Source: Hygrophila difformis | Lineage: Eukaryota > Streptophyta > Magnoliopsida > Lamiales > Acanthaceae | NCBI GenBank assembly: GCA_030278955.1 | Contig: JAOANR010000011.1 | Coordinates: 48,843,417-48,907,416 of the forward strand | Length of the DNA stretch: 64,000 nucleotides | Direction of reading: 5' to 3' | In this document: positions 56,283 to 64,000 of the stretch, piece after piece | Numbering within the stretch: the stretch's first letter is position 1 | How the letters are laid out: every line of letters starts with the position of its first letter | Translations under genes and position numbers: made by a program | Notes under the pieces: model-generated | Seen by the model: the letters and a program-made list of their open reading frames with translations, nothing else | What the model was told of the DNA's origin: nothing | Database searches by the model: none

Positions 56283-59200
56283 TGCAGGCTCTTTGGAGAT
56301 ATGTTGGATGATTGGGTAGACATGCGGCATCTTAGTTCCCAAATTAATGATCCATGGTTGGCCATTGGGGATTGGAATGATGTGTTATACATGTCCGATT
56401 CCAGTGGCCTCTCTTATGACCCGCGCAGGTGCAGGCTCTTTGGAGATATGTTGGATGATTGTGATCTCCATACCGTTCATAACATTGGGGATCCCTTTAC
56501 GTGGCAGCGTAATACTTCGGGAGGACCTGTGGAGCGCAAACGTCTTGATAGGGCTGTGGCCAACCCAGCTTGGGCCTTGGCCTTTCCGGATAGCTTGGTG
56601 GAAGTCCTCCCTCGACGTGTGTCGGATCACAATGGCTTACTTTTGAGATGCTCAAATAAATTCGGAGCAACTGGACGACGGCCTTTTCGATGGGAATGGG
56701 CGTGGTCGATGCATCCCCATTATGGCCATATTGTCGACGCTGCATGGCATGGAGGTGAGCATCAGATAGGGAACCAAATTCAACAGGTTTAGTAGGCCTC
56801 AAAATTTTTCAATAAGTACACTTTTGGCCACATACGTCGGAGGAAGGACCGCATCCTTTGCAGGTTGGCTGGAATCCGCCGTGTGCTTGGCCGAGTGGAC
56901 TCGGCGATCCTTCATCTTCTTGAAAGGAAATTGTTGACTGAATTGGACGAGGTTCTGAAACAGGAGGTAATGATGTGGTTCCAGAAGTCGAAGGAAACGC
57001 AGCTCTATCATTGGGTTGGATGTTGATGGCACGTGGGTCACGGATCCTGGCACGTTACAATCTCACGCTGCATATCATTTTAGTGACCTGTTTTCGCACT
57101 CAATCAGGCCTCCATGCCCGCCTAATGTGTTGATACCACTTCCCAGTCTTAATAATGCCGAGAGCCTTGGAGATGAGGTGAGCTTGGACGAGGTGAAAGT
57201 TGCACTTAAAAGCATGAAGAGCTTTTCAGCGCCGGGGCCGGATGGACTCCCAACTATTTTCTACAAGCTGTATTGGTCGTCGGTTAATGACTCGGTATGG
57301 AGGTTTATCCGCGATGCACTATTGAATGGCCACTTTGAGACATCTCTTGCTGCCACATTTATTTGTTTAATTCCTAAGGTTGATATACCTAGGGAAATTC
57401 GGCATTTCTGGCCCATAAGCTTGTGCAATGTGTGTTATAAAATCTTGACAAAGGTCATTGTCAACCGTCTACAACCACTTCTTCAATCTTATATCGGGCC
57501 TTTCCAATCGGCGTTCTACCTGGGCGTGGTACGGCAAGCAATGCTATAATACTCCAGGAGGTCATGTCGGTCTTCAACAAAAATCATAGAAAGACTCAGT
57601 CCATTCTCTTGAAGGTTGATCTAGAGAAGGCCTATGATAATGTGTGTTGGGATTTTTTGGAGGAATGTCTGCAAGAGATGGCAATCCCTCAATCTATATC
57701 TCGTATTATTATGTTTTGTGTGCGATCACCCCAATATTCTATTTTATGGAATGGAACGGCCCTTGCGCCTATTACTCCGGCTAAAGGACTTTGTCAGGGG
57801 GATCCTTTGTCCCTGTATTTATTTATTATTGTTATGGAGAAGGTTTCGAAGGCCATTTCGAAGCACGTCGCGGATGGACAGTGGGAGCCGTTCACATTGG
57901 GTCGTGGTGTTCCTCCCATCTCGCATCTCATGTTTGCGGATGATTTGCTTTTGTTTTCAGGGGTGTCGGATTCGAGTATCTCGTGTATGGACCGAATTCT
58001 TTCTGGCTTTGCGGGACAGTCTGGATTGAAGATCAATGCCTGAAAATCTTGTGCACTTGCCTCTACCTCGGTTCCTCCTTCCTTGGTGGCTCGGCTTAAA
58101 GGTATTCTGAATATTCAGTTCATGGCTAATATTGGGAATTACTTGGGGTTTCCTCTAAGGACGGGTGTTGCTCGGCAAGCTCATTTTGATTTTATTATTG
58201 ATCGTCTGCATATGAAATTAGGCTCTTGGAAACGAGCTCTTTTGAACAAAGCGGGGCGCATCACTTTGGCTATAGCTGTTCTTAATTCCATTTCTAGCTA
58301 TGTGATGCAAATTATGTGGATCCCTTCTTCTACTCGCAATGCTATCGACAGGGTGATCAAAAGGTTTATATGGAGGGATGTCCAAGGTCGTGGAATACAC
58401 CTAGTGCACTGGGAAAAAGTGGCCTTACCACGTAAAATGGGAGGCTTAGGTTTGAGGAGCAGTCGAGATATAAATGTTGTCTTGCTTGGGAAGTTGTTTA
58501 ATGCTATCATGTGTAATACTACAAATGCATGGATATCCTTATTTATGGCCAAATACCGTTGTCACCAGGGATTTCTCCCCCAACGGCCGGCCGCCTCTCC
58601 AGTATATAAAAGCTCTCCAAAGGGTTGGTCCTATATTTGCTCCGGGTTATCGCATCCGTCTGGGATCTGGCCAATGTAGCTTTTGGTATGATAACTGGCT
58701 ACCGGGGGTGTTCTTGCTCCAAGAGTTCCTTATGTGCACATCTCCGAGTCTGGGCTCCGTGTTAAGGATGTTTTTGATGGTTCTCGGTGGTATCTAGAAC
58801 GTCTTTGGACCATTCTTCCTCAACCCCTAGCTACGGAACTGCAGCTGCTTGGTCAACCGCCGCTTCATCCCGGCACCGAGGATATCTCTTGTTGGTCGGG
58901 GAATGTCCGAGGCTTGTATACAGTGGCGGATGGTTATAAGTGGTTATTGGCTCGTCGGGGAGTATCAAGTGATCCACAATTCGCTTGGTGTTGGAAACTC
59001 TCAATCCCGGAGAAAGTTAAAGTCATAATGTGGCTTTTGCTTCAGGATAATTTGCCTACGAATGCTCTGAGGTATATGCGGGGAATGGCCTCAACACCAG
59101 CCTGTAGCCTTTGTGGAGCGGATGAGGAGACGGGTTGGCATGTGTTCTTCACCTGTCCATGGGCTCAGCAAGTATGGTGAAGCATTGGGGATCCGCAAGG

Positions 59201-60063
59201 GATGCCAACCGCCATGCAGCCGCCGGCGATGGCCAGTGTTATTCGCCAAATGAGTAAAGGTCGGTCTGGAATTTGGTGGGCAACATTGTGGAACATATGG
59301 AAAGGAAGAAATGGCTATTGCATGAGGGGGGATCCGGTCTCTGTCCCTGCTGTTGTTCGGACATCGCGACACATGGGGGATGCGCTGGATCGTGCCTTTA
59401 AAAGGGTGCCGAAACATACCAGTCTCAGGCTTGTTATGTGGAATCCGTGTAATCATGTGGGTATCCTACTACATGTAGATGGAAGTTCTTTGGGCAATCC
59501 CGGAGCGGCAGGCTTTGGGGGAGTAATCCGCATGGGCAATGGCCAGTGGGTGACAGGATTTTCGGGATCCATTAGAATTGCCTCCAATTTGGTTACGGAG
59601 CTTTATGGTATTTGGAAGGGGATGATGGTGCTGCACCAGCATGGCTTTCAAGTGGCCCGGTGTTACTCGGATTCAAAGGAAGCTATTCGTCTTATCCAGA
59701 CAGGGGTCACTGATGATCACCTTTGGCTCCCTTGCTTCTACATATCTCTGATTTGTTACGCTTGCATCCTCATTATCATTGGGACCATATTCTTCGAGAA
59801 GGTAACATGGTCGCTGATACGATGGCGAAGCATGGATCTAACTCTGAGGACTTCTTCACGACATGGGCATTTCCTCCTGATGATGCCCGTTCGCACCTTG
59901 CTGCTGATTGTGCGGGGGTTTGGTTCCCTCGGTTTTAGTCTTGTTAGTCTGGTTGTATTGTTTTTTTATTCCCCTCTTCCTAACCCCCCTTTTCTGTAGA
60001 TATGTAGCTTTCTCTCTTAGCCGACATTTTCACGTTTCCTTATCAAAAAAAAAAAAAAAAAAA
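56283..60063 (+). pseudogene. LINE with endonuclease, RT and RNase H, broken
   Basis: Plus strand, 5'-truncated inside the endonuclease ('INDPWLAIGDWNDV', 'RLDRAVANPAW', 'VSDHNGLLL'). The RT follows (about 57190-58040) with 'SAPGPDGLP', 'VDLEKAYDNVCWDF', 'GLCQGDPLSLYLF' and catalytic 'FADDLLLF'. Then come 'GNYLGFPLRTG', the zf-RVT region ('KLSIPEKVKVIMWLL') and an RNase H domain ('LLHVDGSSLGNPGAAGFGGVIR') ending 'FFTTWAFPPDDA'. Stops or shifts lie near 56790, 57549, 58042, 58679, 59180 and 59720, so it is dead. It ends in a run of about 20 A at 60044-60063. A 36-bp piece is duplicated at its 5' edge (56283-56318 and 56430-56465). No clear target duplication was found. Confidence 0.88.
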
Positions 60064-60436
60064 ATTGAAAGAGATGAGAGGTACTGAAAATGAGAAAACT
60101 AATGCGCCTATTAACAAAACAATTAGCAATAATATTTACTTTTCTAAATTAATAGTTGAAGGAATACTAATCTTATAGTAATTTAGAGATAATTAAACTA
60201 AACATTCTAAAGTTTTAGCCAAATATGGAGATAATTAAGCATTTTGAGAATCATTTTTATTATTTTAATTTAAATTAATACATTTAATAAAAAATAACAA
60301 GGAATGGAAGATTATACAGAGAACAGTAAGCTTGTCACGTTTCTCTGTCTTCCCACTCTTTTATATAGTATACTCCTATTATTTAAATTTTGATTTTCCT
60401 TAATTACTGAATACCCAATTAACTAGAGCTTTCTAA

Positions 60437-60533
60437 CCTACTTGGGAGAAACAACTCTTCAATGCCCACCCAATCCTCGATGGATTAGTTTTGGGTCAAT
60501 AAGACTTGGATATACCCTGGTATTCACTAAAAA
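60437..60533 (+). mobile_element. SINE family B, short truncated copy
   Basis: Contains 'cttgggagaaacaactcttcaatgcccaccc' type sequence like the 3' part of 60860-61020. Perfect 16-bp target duplication 'aactagagctttctaa' at 60421-60436 and 60534-60549. Confidence 0.8.
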
Positions 60534-60859
60534 AACTAGAGCTTTCTAAGCGCATGTTTTGCTTGGATTTTTTAGACAATTCATTTTTATATAAGTCCCT
60601 AAAAATTTTAGTTGTTTGGATGAATTCTTTTTAGAAGGAGAAGTAATTGTAAAAAAAACAAAAAAACATTAACCTTTTCTAAAAGCAAATTGCTTTTAAC
60701 TTTTCCTTCTTTTATTTTCTCCCTCCATCGGTGTCGTAATGAAAACAAATTGACTATATTTAATTAATTAAGAAAAAAATTCCAAGAACAAATTGTTATT
60801 ACAATTCACTAATTAAATAAATTCAATATTGCTAATTATTAATTAGTCAGACAAAACGC

Positions 60860-61020
60860 AGTTGGTCTGAGTGGTATGAGGTTCTGGCAACTTAAGCAAA
60901 GGTCACGGGTTCGATCATTTGTGTATGCAGAATTCTACTTTGGGAGAAACAACCCTTCAATACCCACCAATCCTCGAAAGATTAGACTTGGGTCCAATGA
61001 GGCTACCCTAGAATTAATAT
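60860..61020 (+). mobile_element. SINE family B, near full-length, tRNA-derived
   Basis: An A-box-like 'tggtctgagtggta' and a B box 'gggttcgatca' sit about 35 bp apart, as in tRNA-derived pol III promoters. They are followed by the family B body ('gggagaaacaacccttcaat', 'gattagacttgggtcc'). Confidence 0.7.
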
Positions 61021-61300
61021 AAAAGATGAGTCAGCACGGGTACGGTATAGATGCGTCATTAAAAATATACATGTAATTGATACTAAAAACATACACATGT
61101 ACATGTCCTTATAAATCTAAAAATTATGCTCCCTCCGTATTTTATTATTTGCACTTTACATAGTTAATATTGCGTATTGAGTAATTTTTACTAAATATTT
61201 TAGCGGGGTTATAGTATAAGTTATTAATAATAGTTTAAATTTTATTTTGAAGTACTTAAAAAATCATAGAAAATTTACAGATATTAAAATACGGATATAA

Positions 61301-61475
61301 TAGGGGATGGGGATTTAGCCCAAGTGGTTAAGTCTCTCGATTTCCAACGAAAGGTTGGAGGTTCGATTCTCCACCACCTCCAACCTCTTTCCTAGCCTGT
61401 AAATTGTGAGGCATGGGCTCCCACCACCTCTTTCCTAGCCTGTATAAGTTGTTCAGCAAAAAAAATACTACGAAT
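61301..61475 (+). mobile_element. SINE family A, head-complete copy
   Basis: The tRNA-like head has A box 'tagcccaagtgg' and B box 'ggttcgattct', then the body with 'tgtaaattgtgaggcatgggctcc', a duplicated 'ccacctctttcctagcctgta' phrase and an A-rich end. It could be mistaken for a tRNA gene, but the folded acceptor and variable-arm structure is incomplete and the body matches the other SINEs. Confidence 0.75.
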
Positions 61476-61744
61476 TATAGTAAAATTTTAAAAAATAAAA
61501 ATGTAAGAAATATATCGAGTTACTTTGGTTGGGTCAAGCCCAAATTTTCTAAATCTGCCCAAGCCCAATTACTTTTGTCAATGCGGGCCAGACCGAGTAT
61601 TTACTATTGTGGTCTTTAGGAATCAACTAACAAATTGAGTTTTCTGCATTTCGTTTAGAACAGACAAATGCGTACACATATTGTTTGTTTATGGTATTTG
61701 TGTATTTTTTCTATTTTTCTTTTTGATCATAGTATTAAGATGTC

Positions 61745-62155
61745 GATCGTAAGATCTTACAATTTTACGATCTCGCTTCTTAAAAACGATTGACTTTGTA
61801 GAATCTTAAATTTAGTAGGATCTTGATCCCGATCTTGATGGTAAAATCTCAATCTTAAGGTAGGATCTCACTATTCTATAAAACCGATCCTACTAAAATT
61901 TGAAATTTGCTCCCAAATCTCATGTTTATCATAAAACCGGTCTTCAAACTTATTTTTAACTGTTTATAGTGCTTTATCGCTTCATTTACGTAGTAATATT
62001 CTATGTTATGCTTTCAGTTATTAATATGCATAATTATTTTTATCTATTGAAGCAATTTGATAGAATCTTAGGATCTAAATTCGATCATACGATCCCGATC
62101 TTGCAAAGACAAAAATGATCCAAGCTAAGATCTCGATCTTGATAACCTTGGTATA
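61745..62155 (+). repeat. Second copy of the 'gatct'-rich dispersed element
   Basis: Matches 9405-9785 over its length, with several indels. No terminal repeats or ORF. Confidence 0.6.
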
Positions 62156-62205
62156 CACGCATAGAATTATTTAAAAAAACAAAAAAATAGCCACTTTCAC
62201 ATTAA

Positions 62206-63064
62206 GGCCCTGTTCTCTAGGCCTTAATTTTTTTGATCTTATCTGAATTTATAAGATCTGGTCTGGTCTGATCTGAATTTGTCTGGTCTGGTCTGAATGT
62301 TTCTGGTCTGGTCTGATTCCATCTGTTCTGGTCTGATCTGGTTTTTTTTTTTTTTTTTTGAGGCGAAATTATATTTTATTGCAACAAAACAATTACAGAA
62401 GTCTGAATATGGTAAAAGCACCACCACCATAACACATGCCTCTCCTCAACTTGTGACCTGAAATAGGACTAATTTTGCATTACCGCACAAACACCACAGA
62501 AAACTAATCCATTACATAGCAAAGCAGCTTCAAAGGGATCCGTCGCATAACTATAAATCAGTTCAGCCTCACCATTTTGGGCAACGTTTGAAGCCTGACT
62601 CCCTTCATCTTGTGTTATTCACTATCCAATCTGGTTTGTACTATTCGAAGCACTGGCTTGTCGTCAATATATCGCTGTGATTGTTCATTACCTCAAAACT
62701 TCCCTTAACTGGTCTGATAATGATCGCATTAAGACACAGAGAAAACATGAAACCCATCTGGCGAGCCCAAACCCTTAACCTGCCAGCCAGTTCAAAGATA
62801 CCATGAGGCTCCAACTTTTCGATGAATCAATATACTGCCCCAACAATGACATCTCAACAGCTTCTTTCTTTACTCTCTTTATGTTCTCTCTCTTTCTTTA
62901 CCCGTCTGATCTGGTTTGGTCGGATCTTATTTTCTCTATGTTATTATAATGATTTGATCTGATCTGATCTGGTCTGATCTTAATATTTCTTATCTGATCT
63001 GGTCTGATCTGATTTTTATAAAAAAAAATAATAATAATAATAATAAGTAATAAAGCCTGAAAAT
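62206..63064. mobile_element. MITE, PIF/Harbinger-like, interrupted
   Basis: Left end GGCCCTGTTCTCTA after TAA. The body is made of 'tctggtctgatctg' repeats, related to the MITE at 46183-46421. The right terminus is missing. A retroposed sequence splits it at about 62345-62903. Confidence 0.6.
62345..62903 (-). mobile_element. Retroposed transcript copy (poly(A) on minus strand)
   Basis: It starts on the plus strand with about 18 T. On the minus strand this is a poly(A) tail preceded by an AATAAA signal (within 62368-62382). Flanks share 'gtctgatctggttt' (62331-62344 and 62904-62917), though the target is itself repetitive. Minus-strand 62650-62830 has a 55-codon open stretch containing 'LEPHGIFELAGRLRVWARQ' and 'MGFMFSLCLNAIIIRP'. 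I do not recognise the parent gene. It looks like a 3' fragment of an mRNA. Confidence 0.55.
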
Positions 63065-63174
63065 AAGTCTAAGTATGTTTGGAAATAATTAGATGTTAAA
63101 GATTATAGAGTTTGCAATTAAGTCTAAGTATGTTTGAAAATAATTAGATGTTAAAGATTATAGAGTTTGCAATT
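63065..63174 (+). repeat. Tandem repeat, two copies of 55 bp
   Basis: The unit 'aagtctaagtatgtttg...' to '...tagagtttgcaatt' occurs twice in succession with one substitution. Confidence 0.85.
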
Positions 63175-64000
63175 AAAATTAATGGTAGAAATAATTCTAA
63201 ATTTTTATGGTTTAAAGTATTGATAATTAGTCTTAGAGTTTAAAATTAGAATTTAGATATTAAAGAGAGTTAAATATTTTTTTAGGCCATCAATAAGCAT
63301 GTAATTTCACTTTTGGGCCACGAAAGATTGAATTATAAAATAGAGTCATCAATAGGCATTCGGGCCGAATGTAAAGCCAATTTCACAAATACCACACAAA
63401 TCGGGCCGCGTGCAACCCACTTACCAAGCAATGGCCAAAAAACGGAAATTGTCTCATTCTGGTGGACTATTTTACTTTTTTTATAATTAAAATAAATACT
63501 CCATCCGTTCCATTATTTATGACTCACTTTCCATTTTTATCTGTTTCATTATTTTTGTCTCATTTTCATTATAGTAAATAATTAAATATTAATCATCACC
63601 TACCTCAAGTCCTCCAAACCTATAGGTTGGGGCCTTGGGGGTGCGATTCCCCACCGGGCCCTTTATCCCTCACCGTTATCCCTTTGTAATTTGTGTGACA
63701 TGTACACTTACCACTCATTTCTTAGTCTGTATACGTTGCTCATCAAACCTACTGGATCAAATTGATAAATAAATTAAATTTCAAACTCTCGACAATTAAT
63801 AAATTCCAACCCAGACCATACATCGCACGTAAATAAATCAATTCAAAATTCAAATTTATTATATATAATCATATCACATAAATTTCTAGTTTAGTCCTAC
63901 ATTAAATACTGTGTATCACCACATAAATACCGTACTCAAAATATCTTTACATGAAATAAATATTCATTAAAATAAATAATAAAATAAAAATAAAATAAAT
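63175..64000. other. Intergenic, with a SINE family A relic at about 63605-63750
   Basis: 63605-63750 shows 'ataggttggggcc', 'gggtgcgattcccc' (B box), 'cctttgtaatttgtgtgacatg' and 'ttagtctgtatacgttgctcatc', an old family A SINE. The 'ctccatccgttcc' phrase at about 63500 resembles common small MITE termini. No gene was seen up to the window edge. Confidence 0.55.

Noticed and set aside
61310..61385. A possible tRNA gene (A box and B box well spaced)
   Set aside because: The body that follows matches other SINE family A copies and ends in an A-rich tail, and I could not close a proper acceptor stem.

Overview
The window reads as nuclear DNA of a flowering plant, most likely a eudicot. It is AT-rich, its genes carry GT-AG introns, and plant-type transposons of nearly every class are present. 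I cannot name the species. Genes are few: two intact SWEET sugar-transporter genes in tandem, one small plant-specific protein gene, one KUP/HAK potassium-transporter gene split by a retrotransposon, and a decayed HD-Zip I homeobox gene fragment. Most of the rest is layered mobile DNA.

Layout. 1-475 is the end of a LINE. About 476-25,770 is a cluster of direct repeats of a SWEET-containing unit. Copy 1 (SWEET gene at 6195-7585) is broken by a 4.6-kb Helitron (1214-5823) that contains a tandem array, a SINE and another retroposed insert. Copy 2 carries the second SWEET gene (21300-22694). Copies 3 and 4 have lost the gene. Between the two genes lies a minus-strand Helitron (8012-20132), itself invaded by a plus-strand Helitron of the same family (18327-20007) and by a 6.5-kb non-autonomous LTR retrotransposon (11004-17512) with 2720-bp LTRs that look identical.

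26227-26673 encodes a short conserved plant protein. 28339-37861 is a KUP6/KUP8-like potassium transporter on the minus strand. It has eight coding exons and would be 774 aa, but exon 2 is split by a full-length Ty1/copia element (32004-37348) with equal-length 663-bp LTRs, an intact polyprotein ORF and a CTCCA target duplication. 39652-41927 is a 5'-truncated LINE. 46183-51543 is a MITE plus a hAT element whose terminus was hit by a hAT MITE. 54840-56184 is an LTR fragment cutting an ATHB-1-like homeobox pseudogene. 56283-60063 is a decayed LINE ending in poly(A). The last 4 kb holds SINEs, a MITE and a retroposed sequence.

How the parts interact. The SWEET proteins would move sugars across membranes and the KUP protein would move potassium. 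They share no visible pathway. The main story is how transposons reshaped the genes: spacing two SWEET duplicates about 14 kb apart, splitting KUP exon 2, and truncating the homeobox gene. Because the repeat units occur several times, some insertions can be checked against uninserted copies inside the same window. I found no prokaryote-like system, CRISPR array, rRNA or convincing free-standing tRNA gene.
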